The translations under genes were made by a program, and so were the position numbers. Shown one piece after another: positions 24,804 through 33,140 of a stretch of DNA of 64,000 nucleotides. A model generated the notes under the pieces. It was given only the letters and a program-made list of their open reading frames with translations, was not told the origin of the DNA and ran no database searches. Source of the DNA: Paractinoplanes atraurantiacus (GTDB lineage Bacteria; Actinomycetota; Actinomycetes; Mycobacteriales; Micromonosporaceae); assembly GCF_900215205.1 (NCBI RefSeq), contig NZ_OBDY01000014.1, forward strand, positions 124,001 to 188,000, in the 5' to 3' direction. How positions within the stretch are numbered: the first letter of the stretch is position 1; every line of letters begins with the position of its first letter.

Positions 24804-27152
24804 GTGGGGACGACCTTGCTGGGCCGGGACGACGAATGGGCGCGCCTGCGCACCGCCCTCGACGCCGGCTTCGAGATCGGTGTCGTGGCCGGCGCGGGCC
24901 AGGGCTTGTCGGCGTTCCTGACAGCGGCGGCCGAGGACGCCCTCGCCCGAGGCCACCACGTGGTGCACATGGCCGGTCACCGCGACGAGCATGACCACGA
25001 GGGCGCGGCGCTGCAACAGCTCATCTGGCCACTGCGCGCGGCCGTGGCCGGCATCCTGACCGACGACGACCGGTCGGCGGTGACGGCGGCGGCAACACTG
25101 CGCCCGCGGGCCGGCCAGGATTTGGCCGCGGCTCTCGCCGACGGCGCGCACCGCCTGCTGGCCGCGCCCGGGCGGACCGGGCCGCTGCTGATCGTGGTCG
25201 ACGACCTGCACCTGTGCGACCCGCTGTCGGCCCGCGTCCTGCGCGACCTCGGCCGCCGCACGTACCGCAACCCGGTCGTGTTCCTTCTGGGCGTGCGCCG
25301 GCACCGGGCCGCCGACCTGCTGTGGCCGGGCATGTGCACGATCGAGCTCGGGCCACTCCCCGACGTCGACGCCGCGCGCCTGCTGGACCGCCAGGCGGTG
25401 GCTCTCTCCGGCCGTGCGCGCCTGCGCCTGCTGGACCGGGCCCGCGGCAAGCCGCGCGCCATCGTGGAGCTGGCCGCGGCATTCGACGGGGCACCGGCCT
25501 GGGCGGTCCTGCAACCGCCGCCGTCGCGGTCGGACCCGCTGCGCCAGCGCCACGCGGCCGACCTGGCCGGTCTCGACCCCGCCACGCTGGCCCTCGCCCG
25601 CCAGGTGAGCGCCCAACTGACCGACGAGGACGTCACAGCGGTACTCGCGGCGAGCGGGGTGCCCGAAGAGGTCCTGACTTCGGCTGTCGCGTCGGGACTG
25701 CTCGAGACCGACGGCCGTACGGTCCGATTCGCCGACCCGGCGGCCGGGGTCGCGGCCTACCTGTCCTGTTCGGCGCTGGAGCGAGCGGCCCTGCACGACA
25801 GGTTCGCCGCGGTACTGCCGGGCGCCCCGCACCGGACGGCCACGGCGCCCGAAACGACCACCGCCGGGCCGATCGCCGCCGCGCATCAGGCGGCCGCGGC
25901 GGCCGGGCCGAGCGAACCGATCGCCACCGCGCTGGAACGGGCCGCCGACCGGGTCACCGGCCCCGATCGCCGGGCCGACACGCTGGCCTGGGCGGCCGAG
26001 CTCTCACCGGATCCGGCCGACGCCGCCCGGCGGTACTCGGCCGCGGCTCTCACCGCCGGCCGTCCCGACTGGGTGCTGGAGCTGCACGCCGCCGCGGAAG
26101 CTCACGGTGGCGCCACCCGCGACGCCACGGTGCAAGCCGTGCTGGCCCTGTGCCGAAGCGGACGCACCGACGAGGCCGCCGACCTCGCAAACGACCCGGA
26201 CGCGGCGTACATCCTGGACGTCTATCGCGGACGAGAGCCGGACGAGGCCGACTCGCGGCTCGGGTTCCCGGAACTGTTCCTTCCCCGCGCCGGTGCGCTG
26301 ATCAACGCCGGGCGCTGGGCCGCCGCCGACGCCGTCCTCACCGAGGCCGAGAACCTGAGCCACGTATCCGGCCTGGCCGTACTGGCGGCGGAGGTCGCCA
26401 CTCTGCGTGCGGTCCTGGCCGGGCTCCGCGGCGACCGCGCCGCTGCCCGCCTCCGCCCGGTCATGCGGCCCACCGGCCGGCTCGTCGCCTGGGTCCACGA
26501 GGCGCAGGGCCTGGCCGAGTTCGCGGACGGAAATCACGAGCGGGCCTACCAGCACTTCCGTGACTTCTTCGACCCCGGCGGACACGGCCGGCACCTCGAC
26601 CCGTACGGCCGAATGTTGTCCTTCCTGGCTCTCACAGCCGTCTGGGCCGACCGCGTCGGCGACGCCGGCCGGGTGATGGACGCGGCCGGTGCGAGCGAGC
26701 AGGTCCGGGCCCTGCTCAACGGCGACCTCCGCCCAGCCGCACTCGACGCGGCCGGCCCGCTTGAAGGCGCGCTGGCGCACCTTCAGCACGGCATCCGGCT
26801 GCGGCGCGACCGGCGGATCCGGCCCGCCCGGGTCGAACTGTCGACAGCGCTGGCTGCCTTCGAGGACCTGGGCGCGGCCGGTTTCGCCGACACCGCCCGC
26901 AACGAATTGCGGGCGGCCGGGGCCGACCCCGCCAAGCCGGTCGCCGCGCCTGGGGCCACCGACCCGCTCGACCGCCTCAGCCCGCAACAGCGCAACGTCG
27001 TCCTGCTAGCCGCCCGCGGCCTGCGCAATCAGGAGATCGCGAGCCGCCTCAACCTCTCGATGCGGACGATCGGCACGCATCTCCACCACGCCTACCCGAA
27101 GCTCGGCGTCGGCGGCCGCCACGAGCTGGCCGCCATGCTCGACGCCGGCTGA
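24804..27152 (+). CDS. R8: LAL-type LuxR-family regulator, P-loop Lys replaced by Leu
   Basis: 782 residues from GTG 24804, which lies 6-8 nt after GGAGGGG; ATG 24798 is in frame but only 2 nt from the same ribosome binding site. The P-loop region AGAGQGLS has lost both the first Gly and the Lys (Leu35). Walker B VVDDLHLCD is kept; the sensor is altered to RGKPRAI instead of GNPLAL. Complete C-terminal helix-turn-helix (LSPQQRNVVLLAARGLRNQE and following). Related to R1 through the helical segment HFRDFFDPGG. The in-frame extension back to 24423 overlaps R7 and is not supported. Predicted DNA-binding but ATPase-defective member. Confidence 0.84.
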   Translation: MGTTLLGRDDEWARLRTALDAGFEIGVVAGAGQGLSAFLTAAAEDALARGHHVVHMAGHRDEHDHEGAALQQLIWPLRAAVAGILTDDDRSAVTAAATLRPRAGQDLAAALADGAHRLLAAPGRTGPLLIVVDDLHLCDPLSARVLRDLGRRTYRNPVVFLLGVRRHRAADLLWPGMCTIELGPLPDVDAARLLDRQAVALSGRARLRLLDRARGKPRAIVELAAAFDGAPAWAVLQPPPSRSDPLRQRHAADLAGLDPATLALARQVSAQLTDEDVTAVLAASGVPEEVLTSAVASGLLETDGRTVRFADPAAGVAAYLSCSALERAALHDRFAAVLPGAPHRTATAPETTTAGPIAAAHQAAAAAGPSEPIATALERAADRVTGPDRRADTLAWAAELSPDPADAARRYSAAALTAGRPDWVLELHAAAEAHGGATRDATVQAVLALCRSGRTDEAADLANDPDAAYILDVYRGREPDEADSRLGFPELFLPRAGALINAGRWAAADAVLTEAENLSHVSGLAVLAAEVATLRAVLAGLRGDRAAARLRPVMRPTGRLVAWVHEAQGLAEFADGNHERAYQHFRDFFDPGGHGRHLDPYGRMLSFLALTAVWADRVGDAGRVMDAAGASEQVRALLNGDLRPAALDAAGPLEGALAHLQHGIRLRRDRRIRPARVELSTALAAFEDLGAAGFADTARNELRAAGADPAKPVAAPGATDPLDRLSPQQRNVVLLAARGLRNQEIASRLNLSMRTIGTHLHHAYPKLGVGGRHELAAMLDAG

Positions 27153-27189
27153 CCGTTGCCGGGCGCTCCGGGGACGCCCGCTGGGCCCT

Positions 27190-28173
27190 TCACCGGGGTC
27201 CAGCCGGTTCTTTCTGCACCACGACCTTGCCGACGCCCGAACCGGTGCCGACCAGGCGGTGCGCCTCGGTCAGGGTCGCCGCGTCCAGCGGCCCCAGCCG
27301 GGTGGTCAGGGTGCTGCGGATGTCCCCCGCATCGACCATGCGGGCGACCTCGTCGAGCAGACGGCCTTGACTGTCGTCGTCCGGGGCATAGGTCGGCCGG
27401 GTGAACATCAGTTCCCAATGCCAGGCGATGCTCTTCGCCTTCAACGGCTGAATGTCGTCGACCTCGTCGATCGCCACGACGTGGCCGAACGGTTTGAGGA
27501 CCCGCGCGTACTCGCCGACGTTGCTGGCGGAGTGCGGCGAGAACACGTATTCGACGCCGTCCGGATGCGACTTGAGCACCTGTCGAGCCAGCCCCTGATG
27601 GTGGTCGACAACCTCATCGGCCCCCATCTCGCGGGCCCAGCGTTGCGAGTCGGCGCGGGACGCCGTGCCGATGATCGTGAGTTCGGTACGGGACCGGGCG
27701 AGTTGGGTGACCATCGATCCGACACCACCGGCCGCGCCGACCACCAGGAGAGTGCCGGTGCTTTCCGCGGTGAGGCCGAGGTGCTCGAAAAGCGACTCCC
27801 AGGCGGTGATAGTGGTCAACGGAAGCGCCGCAGCCTGAGCCATGTCGAGGCCGGCCGGTTTGTGACCGACGATCCGTTCGTCAACCACCTGCAGTTCGGC
27901 GTTGCTGCCCTGGCGGCGCACGTTGCCGGCGTAGTAGACCTCGTCGCCGGGGCGGAATCGGGTGACCTTCGGCCCGACCGCTTCGACCACCCCGGCGGCG
28001 TCGTAGCCGAGGATCCGAGGTTCGCCGTCGTGCGATCCGCCGCGGCTCTTGACGTCGACCGGGTTGACGGAGACGGCCTCGATCCGCACCAGCAGGTCGT
28101 GGGCACCCGGCTCCGGATCGGGCACTTCGACGTCGACAAGCTTGTGGGAGGTGGACAGTATTACGGCTCGCAT
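27190..28173 (-). CDS. medium-chain dehydrogenase/reductase, zinc-less quinone oxidoreductase type
   Basis: 327 residues. GroES-like N-domain (NPVDVKSRGG, GYDAAGVVEAVG near residue 60, FRPGDEVYYAG) and a Rossmann domain with VVGAAGGVGSM near residue 150. The catalytic and structural zinc cysteines of true alcohol dehydrogenases are absent, as in the quinone oxidoreductase/ZADH group that reduces enones or quinones with NAD(P)H. It lies 37 bp after R8 on the opposite strand, and an operator element lies 59 bp upstream of its ATG, linking it to the regulator cluster. Confidence 0.87.
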   Translation of the reverse strand: MRAVILSTSHKLVDVEVPDPEPGAHDLLVRIEAVSVNPVDVKSRGGSHDGEPRILGYDAAGVVEAVGPKVTRFRPGDEVYYAGNVRRQGSNAELQVVDERIVGHKPAGLDMAQAAALPLTTITAWESLFEHLGLTAESTGTLLVVGAAGGVGSMVTQLARSRTELTIIGTASRADSQRWAREMGADEVVDHHQGLARQVLKSHPDGVEYVFSPHSASNVGEYARVLKPFGHVVAIDEVDDIQPLKAKSIAWHWELMFTRPTYAPDDDSQGRLLDEVARMVDAGDIRSTLTTRLGPLDAATLTEAHRLVGTGSGVGKVVVQKEPAGPR

Positions 28174-28232
28174 CGAGGTTCCCTTCGTTGATCCTCAGAT
28201 GCAGGCCACGATTCCCTTGCTCACTGACGGCG

Positions 28233-28252
28233 GTATCCGTTGTTCGACTGGC
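28233..28252 (-). promoter_or_regulatory. shared operator element in front of the dehydrogenase gene
   Basis: GCCAGTCGAACAACGGATAC read towards the gene, 59 bp before the ATG at 28173; 15 of 20 positions match the site at 3649. The 59-62 bp distance is repeated in four transcription units of the locus. Confidence 0.6.
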
Positions 28253-28281
28253 CTACGGTCACGACGGACCCGTCGTACGGA

Positions 28282-28785
28282 TCATCCGGCCGCAGCACGC
28301 AGCAGCGTCAGCACCTCGTCGTCCAGCTCTTTCGCGACCGCGAGAGCTCGTTCATCGCCGTACGGCCTCAGATAGCTGACCATGGTGTCGTACGCCAGAT
28401 TGACCTGGTCGCCGGCCTGCCAGATCAGGATCGTGACGGGGGCGTACGAGCCGGCGTGCGGCACGTACCGGGTCATCCCGCTCATCGTGACCGGATTGCC
28501 GGCGATGATCCTTTCCAGCCGGTACGGCGTGATGTCGGGGTTCTTGCGCAGCGCCGTATCAAGGCCGATGTGCATGAAGCGAGTCAGCCCGGACGGGCCC
28601 GCCATCGCCCGCACCGCTTCCTCGAAATCCGGGTACGTCCGCGCCTGCGCCCAGGTCTTGGCCTGGACAGCGATATCGGCCTGCCCGATACCGGCGTTCA
28701 CGTCGGCCAGCACCTCGTCGATCGGCCGGTCCGAGGTCAGCACAACACGTTCTACGCCGACCTGGATCCGATTCTCCTGAGCCAT
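28282..28785 (-). CDS. DUF302-domain protein
   Basis: A 167-residue protein with the DUF302 pattern: RVVLTSDRPIDEVLADV at the start, then FMHIGLDTALRKNPDITPYRLERIIAGNPVTMSGM, matching the conserved region where family members carry a GNP turn. DUF302 proteins are small alpha/beta proteins of unknown function. GAAGGGA precedes the ATG at 28785. Second gene of a likely operon after the DUF2255 protein (49-bp gap). Confidence 0.75.
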   Translation of the reverse strand: MAQENRIQVGVERVVLTSDRPIDEVLADVNAGIGQADIAVQAKTWAQARTYPDFEEAVRAMAGPSGLTRFMHIGLDTALRKNPDITPYRLERIIAGNPVTMSGMTRYVPHAGSYAPVTILIWQAGDQVNLAYDTMVSYLRPYGDERALAVAKELDDEVLTLLRAAAG

Positions 28786-28834
28786 TTCTTGCTCCCTTCG
28801 CTGGTCTGTTTCGCAAGGACGTCCGGGCGGCCGG

Positions 28835-29197
28835 TCAGGCCGGGTCGACGCGGAGGGTCGCCGGTCGTGCCGTGCGGCTGACCAGATTGCGTACGAACCG
28901 GGGCTGGTCGGCGTACTTGGTCCGGTAGGCGCTGTCGACGTCGTCGAGGACCTGCTCGTTCTTGACCGGAGTCAGGGTGACCCGCACCGGCCGCCCGTCG
29001 ACGATTACGGCCAGCCCTTCCGGACCGACCGCCCGCCGATACCAGGCTGCTGACGGGCCGTGCGAGGAGCGGATGTACGAGATCCCGACGACATCGACGG
29101 CCCAGATCGGAGTTCGGTGGACCGAACCGTCGGCGGCGACGGTCTGCACGGTCACGGTGTCGGTGTCACGCAGGTGGGCGTGCAACGCGGTAGACAT
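28835..29197 (-). CDS. DUF2255 family protein
   Basis: 120 residues of the small DUF2255 family, a split-barrel flavin-reductase-like fold: TVQTVAADGSVHRTPIWAVDV, YIRSSHGPSAAWYRRA, then PVRVTLTPV and a DAYRxKY-like helix (DSAYRTKYADQP). Function unknown; related proteins bind flavin or F420. First gene of the operon with the DUF302 gene; an operator element lies 33 bp before the start. Confidence 0.75.
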   Translation of the reverse strand: MSTALHAHLRDTDTVTVQTVAADGSVHRTPIWAVDVVGISYIRSSHGPSAAWYRRAVGPEGLAVIVDGRPVRVTLTPVKNEQVLDDVDSAYRTKYADQPRFVRNLVSRTARPATLRVDPA

Positions 29198-29230
29198 GCC
29201 AATGACGATGCCCGGCCTTCCAGCCTGAAG

Positions 29231-29250
29231 GCATGCGTCGTTCGACTAGG
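29231..29250 (-). promoter_or_regulatory. shared operator element in front of the DUF2255-DUF302 operon
   Basis: CCTAGTCGAACGACGCATGC, the copy with the best core (AGTCG-AA-CGAC followed by GCATGC), 33 bp before the start codon at 29197. 16 of 20 positions match the site at 3649, 26 kb away. Confidence 0.6.
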
Positions 29251-29528
29251 TATCAGCATGTTTCGCAGCACCCCGCGTTTGCTCACGCACGAACGGGCAA
29301 CCGCGCTCTGCCCGTAGCGGCGCGGCATCAGGTCGCCTTCGTTGCCACCGATGGGCATGGACATGGTCCACTCCAGCCGATTCCTTCAGCCGCGCAGAAG
29401 CACCTTGATTGCCGCCGGCTGCAGCCGCAGCTGAGGAATGTCTGAGGCACGCGCTGGCCAGGCCGTCGCGTGGGCTGGCATCGCACCGGTCGACCTACCC
29501 ACTTCCGAGTCGGCGCACCGGGAGCTCC
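29251..29528. other. intergenic stretch
   Basis: Between the operator in front of the DUF2255 gene and the stop of the gene at 29529. Short frames here overlap on both strands and look like chance. Nothing else seen. Confidence 0.5.
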
Positions 29529-30458
29529 TCAGCTACCCGGCTGACGGACTGCGGCGCCCGGATCGGTGCTCTGCTCAAGGGCCGTCCACCACTCCTCCAG
29601 CTCATCGACCCGGCTCTGGAGTGCGGCGTTAGCCGCCCGGGCCGTCGCCAGCTCCTCGGTCAGCGCACCGATCGGCCCGGAGGCGGTCAGGGCGTCGAGC
29701 CAGCCCGCAACCAGCCGATCCTCAGCGGCGACCCGTCGGAGCGCGGAGGCGACCACCTCCGGTGACAGCTCAGCCACGAACTCTCTCGGGAGCGTGAGCA
29801 GGCGAGCGACCTCGCCGAGGCTCCGCGCGGCGTTCATCTGGCGCCGAAGGCGCTCGGCGGACGGCACCGCCGGTTCGGCCGGTGTCGCAGCCGCCGCGAT
29901 CGGCTTGGTGGGAGAAGGAGTGGGCTTCGACGCAGGCGCGGGCGTAGGTGCCGGCTCCGGTTCCGGCTCGGCCTCTGACGGGAGTTCGGGAAGGTCGTCC
30001 CCCACCCAGGTGTAGGCCAGAGTGTCGCCCTTCTGACGTCGGACGACATTTGGCCACTTGGGCAGAACCGCCAGCGCGCGGGGCCCGTGCCGGGCCCAGG
30101 TCTCGTTCCGGAGACCGAGCTCGGCCAGACGCTCCCGGATCTCTCGCACCTTCAGCGGGACCGACGACTCGGCCAACAGGCGGAGAATCACCGCGAGGGG
30201 CTCTTGGGCAAAGATGGCGTGGAACAGCCGGGAGTCGGACAGGGCCAGGAAACGCAGCGAGCCCCTCGCCGCGACGTGAACGCCGGCGCCCCGCGGGACA
30301 AGCTCTTCCTCGCCGGTGTCATCCCATTTGACCTGATAGTTTGCCCCGTCATCCGCGACGATCGATCCGGCTCGGGCACGGCGTACACCGAACGAATCGG
30401 ACACCTGGACAAGACCCTGATCTGCGCTCACGAATGCGACTGTAATGGCTATCGCCAT
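29529..30458 (-). CDS. protein with N-terminal DUF1918-like module and proline/alanine linker
   Basis: 309 residues from ATG 30458; no ribosome binding site fixes the start, and an in-frame GTG (VSADQGLVQVSDSFG) is possible. The first 60 residues (GSIVADDGANYQVKWDDTGEEELVPRG) resemble the small beta-barrel DUF1918 type. Next comes a winged-helix-like stretch (VKVREIRERLAELGLRNETW), a linker rich in Pro, Glu and Ala (EPEPEPAPTPAP), and a helical C-terminus ending in a coiled coil. No function is assigned. It is the last chromosomal gene before the integrated element. Confidence 0.6.
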   Translation of the reverse strand: MAIAITVAFVSADQGLVQVSDSFGVRRARAGSIVADDGANYQVKWDDTGEEELVPRGAGVHVAARGSLRFLALSDSRLFHAIFAQEPLAVILRLLAESSVPLKVREIRERLAELGLRNETWARHGPRALAVLPKWPNVVRRQKGDTLAYTWVGDDLPELPSEAEPEPEPAPTPAPASKPTPSPTKPIAAAATPAEPAVPSAERLRRQMNAARSLGEVARLLTLPREFVAELSPEVVASALRRVAAEDRLVAGWLDALTASGPIGALTEELATARAANAALQSRVDELEEWWTALEQSTDPGAAVRQPGS

Positions 30459-30696
30459 GGCCGGGGCGCCGGCCGGAGCCAGCCGATCCTGGCCGGGCTC
30501 ATCGCCCGTGTGCGCCCAGCACCGGCTTCGCGGAACGACTCTGAGAGGAGATGAACGCACACCGATCCGACTCAACTGACCAATCCAGCACCCTCACGAC
30601 GATGCCTGGCACTCGGCTCGCCCGGACGCCCGGCACTCAGCGCCACCAACGGCCCCAACTCCGAGCCGCCTAGTAGGAATCCAGACTACTGGACAG

Positions 30697-30746
30697 CAGA
30701 AAGGGCCCAGGGTCAGGGTATATAGCCTGACCCTGGGCCCTTTCTG
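30697..30746 (-). terminator. native tRNA-Pro terminator left of attL
   Basis: Perfect 21-bp inverted repeat (30697-30717 and 30726-30746; inner part CCCAGGGTCAGG / CCTGACCCTGGG) with an 8-nt loop, directly after the tRNA-Pro 3' half in attL. Before integration it would have ended the tRNA-Pro transcript. Confidence 0.8.
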
Positions 30747-30793
30747 GATTGTCGGGCTGACAGGATTTGAACCTGCGACCCCTTGACCCCCAG
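30747..30793. repeat. attL, 47-bp direct repeat (tRNA-Pro 3' half)
   Basis: Identical to 52048-52094. It spans the tRNA from the first base of the anticodon loop to its 3' end plus 5 bp. Sequences diverge right after CCCCCAG, placing the crossover within the anticodon arm. Confidence 0.93.
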
Positions 30794-30907
30794 GCCGTTG
30801 ATGTTGGCGCTTCTGCACGTCAAACGTGATGCGCGCCGTTCAGATCTACGTCAAACGTGTGGGCCCACGCACAGGCGCGCATACCGTGTGGTCCCCAGGT
30901 GGTCCCC
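30785..30907. repeat. left copy of the 123-bp end repeat
   Basis: Colinear without gaps to 33826-33948. Both begin with GACCCCCAGGCCGTTG and end in ACCGTGTGGTCCCCAGGT-N-GTCCCC. The first 9 bp belong to the att core. See the second copy and the findings. Confidence 0.85.
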
Positions 30908-30966
30908 TGCGACCCATCCTCGCGGAGCCCTGTGACTGCTGAACCGCCGTCTCGATCTGATAGACA

Positions 30967-31842
30967 ATGACGGTGTCGCACCACGAATCACTCATCCAGC
31001 AGATGAGGTCTGAGTTCCACGCTGGCCTTGTAGCGGAAGGCACCCTCACGGTTGACGCTCGAGGCGTCGCCTCGATCGCCGACCGCGCCAATCGGCTGTC
31101 GGTCGCGGTCGGCGCCGAGATCGCCACGTCCCTCCTCGTAGATACCGAGGCCGAGCGCGCTGCCGGCCAGACACTCGGGGGTTCATTCGAGGAGGCCACG
31201 GCGAACTACCTTGGGGCGACATTTCCCGCCTTCTGGATGTTGCGCCCCGGGAAGTGGGAAGTACGGAAGATCGGCAACACCCGACGCTCGGCCATAGCGG
31301 CCTACGAGCCCTACCAGCACCTGGCCGACCTAGCGGAGGCAATCGAGCGGGATCCGACGCTCATCTCCGTGCTCGGTAACGCGTACGCGATCTCGCCTGA
31401 CATCGTCGTTACTCGGCAGCCTGAGCCCGACGACCACATTAATGAAGGATCTCTACTAGTCGATGACCAGTTCGCACGTTTGACAGCGATCCGCGCAGAC
31501 ATGCAGGGACTGCCAATCCTTCATGCTGTAGTGTCATGCAAGTGGACCCTCCGGTCGGATAGAGCGCAGAACGCTCGATCGGAGGCGCTCAACCTCATCC
31601 GTAACCGAAAGGGCCGCTTGCCCCACATCGTAGTTGTCACGGCGGAGCCAACGCCCTCTCGGCTGTCGTCCCTAGCTCTTGGAACGGGTGACGTGGACTG
31701 TGTCTACCACATTGCTCTGCCTGAGCTCCTAGATGCGATGGAAAAGCACGGCAATGATGACAACCTCGAATTACTTGAGACGATGATTAAGGGACGCCGG
31801 CTCAAGGACATCTCAGATCTCCCGCTTGATCTGACGATCTAG
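30967..31842 (+). CDS. NgoMIV-family type II restriction endonuclease
   Basis: 291 residues (NgoMIV is about 286). Active-site spacing matches the family: Asp145 in SPDIVV, then Ser190-x-Lys192 in SCKWTLRSDRAQN, then Glu206, so Asp-Lys is 47 and Lys-Glu 14 residues, the spacing known for NgoMIV D140, K187 and E201. An acidic SFEEATANY near 75 fits the fourth acidic residue. NgoMIV cuts G^CCGGC as a tetramer; the target here is inferred. No methyltransferase is adjacent. Leu269 is a TTA codon. GC is visibly lower than the element core. The start ATG has only a weak ribosome binding site. Confidence 0.85.
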   Translation: MTVSHHESLIQQMRSEFHAGLVAEGTLTVDARGVASIADRANRLSVAVGAEIATSLLVDTEAERAAGQTLGGSFEEATANYLGATFPAFWMLRPGKWEVRKIGNTRRSAIAAYEPYQHLADLAEAIERDPTLISVLGNAYAISPDIVVTRQPEPDDHINEGSLLVDDQFARLTAIRADMQGLPILHAVVSCKWTLRSDRAQNARSEALNLIRNRKGRLPHIVVVTAEPTPSRLSSLALGTGDVDCVYHIALPELLDAMEKHGNDDNLELLETMIKGRRLKDISDLPLDLTI

Positions 31843-31937
31843 GGCGGCGCCCGCGCTCAACTCCAAGAAGGAACGTCCACCGCCCGCGTTCGGACATGAG
31901 ATCCACGATCTAGCGCCTCTCCACTAGGATTCGCGGT

Positions 31938-33140
31938 ATGACAGACGACCAGCAGGCCAACTCTACCGATCCTGAGGACCTCGAAGACAGCCAACCTGAG
32001 GACAGCTCGCAGGTTGTCGATCTTGATACCGAAGTTGACGAAGTGGACAGCGACCCCGTTCACGCCGAAGACGCTCTTCGGTACTTCGGAGCAGATTTCG
32101 ATGTCGACGGCCTTGTGAAGAGGTTGAACAACGAAACTTTCATCATTCCAACCTTCGAGCCGATCAACTCGGAGGAAATGGCTGGTTTTGAAGGCTTCCA
32201 GAGAGGGCTCGTCTGGAAGAAGCCCCAGATGGATCGCTTTATCGAGTCCATTCTTCTGGGATATCCTGTACCTGGAGTATTCTTAGTCGAACTCAGCGAT
32301 CGCCGGTATCTAGTACTGGACGGTCAGCAGAGAATGACAACCCTCCAAGCCTTTAAGACGGGCTACTGGCGAACGCCGCGGGGCCGCAGCAAATTTTCGC
32401 TGAGATACGTGGGTGACGAGTTCAAAGGAAGCACCTACGAGAATCTTGACCCTAAGGCGCAACGACTTTTCGATAACACCTTCATCCAAGCCACGATCGT
32501 TGTGCCGAAGGGGCCGGACGGCAAGAGAGGGGTGTATTCCCTTTTTGAGCGCATCAATAGTGGGGGCACAAACCTCAAACCTCAGCAGATCAGGGTCGCA
32601 CTATACGCCGGAACAACGGTCAACTTCATCCGGGACCTTAACCAAGATGAGAACTGGCGTGAAGTGTTCGGCCCACACAATAAGGACCTCAAAGATCATG
32701 AGTTGATCCTAAGGGCACTTTCGCTAATGCCAGTGGCGCGCGGAACCAAGTCCTTCCGGCCGCCGATGGCGAGGTATCTTAATGACTACCTCGAAATCTA
32801 TCAAGATCAGCTTCCCCCAGATGCTGAAGGGGTGCGCTCCCGTTTTGAGCGTGCCGCTCAATTACTAAATGAGGCACGAGGACGCGCTGCGCTGCGCCTT
32901 AGGGGGACTCAAATCAACGCGGCCCACACGGATGCTGTGCTTGTAGGACTGATGACCGCATTGACTCAGGCGGATCTTGACGCTGACAACGTACGCGAAG
33001 CCCTAGAAACGCTAACTTCAAACGACGACTACCTTAACGCCGTATCGGAAAGTACGTCCCACAGCGACCAGGTGAGTCTTCGGATAAAGCTCGCAACCCG
33101 TGCCTTCATGGGAGAATCCCTTGCCGACGAGCAAGGATAA
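31938..33140 (+). CDS. DUF262-domain protein (GmrS/ParB-like nuclease fold)
   Basis: 400 residues. After an acidic N-terminal tail (1-45) comes the DUF262 core: FQRGLVWKKPQMDRFIESIL near 98, the invariant LDGQQRMTTL near 130 and FERINSGGTNLKPQQIR near 205. DUF262 proteins, such as the GmrS part of GmrSD, couple a ParB/sulfiredoxin-like NTP-binding and nuclease fold to restriction or abortive defence. There is no DUF1524 HNH domain here, so it may act with the HEPN-like neighbour whose start lies inside its 3' end. Several TTA codons; lower GC than the core. Confidence 0.85.
   Translation: MTDDQQANSTDPEDLEDSQPEDSSQVVDLDTEVDEVDSDPVHAEDALRYFGADFDVDGLVKRLNNETFIIPTFEPINSEEMAGFEGFQRGLVWKKPQMDRFIESILLGYPVPGVFLVELSDRRYLVLDGQQRMTTLQAFKTGYWRTPRGRSKFSLRYVGDEFKGSTYENLDPKAQRLFDNTFIQATIVVPKGPDGKRGVYSLFERINSGGTNLKPQQIRVALYAGTTVNFIRDLNQDENWREVFGPHNKDLKDHELILRALSLMPVARGTKSFRPPMARYLNDYLEIYQDQLPPDAEGVRSRFERAAQLLNEARGRAALRLRGTQINAAHTDAVLVGLMTALTQADLDADNVREALETLTSNDDYLNAVSESTSHSDQVSLRIKLATRAFMGESLADEQG

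Noticed and set aside
6435-27152. A polyketide or peptide biosynthetic gene cluster around the LAL regulators
   Set aside because: LAL and SARP regulators often sit in such clusters, but the window has no synthase, carrier protein or other dedicated biosynthetic gene, only small oxidoreductases, a hydrolase and proteins of unknown function.
3649-29250. The shared 20-bp element as a plain sigma-factor promoter
   Set aside because: It is one block with an inverted-repeat core and not two boxes 16-19 bp apart, and it lies up to 67 bp from start codons. An ECF -35 box within it cannot be fully excluded.
30594-30818. Minus-strand frame crossing attL
   Set aside because: It runs through the tRNA-Pro remnant and the terminator hairpin and shows no protein family pattern.
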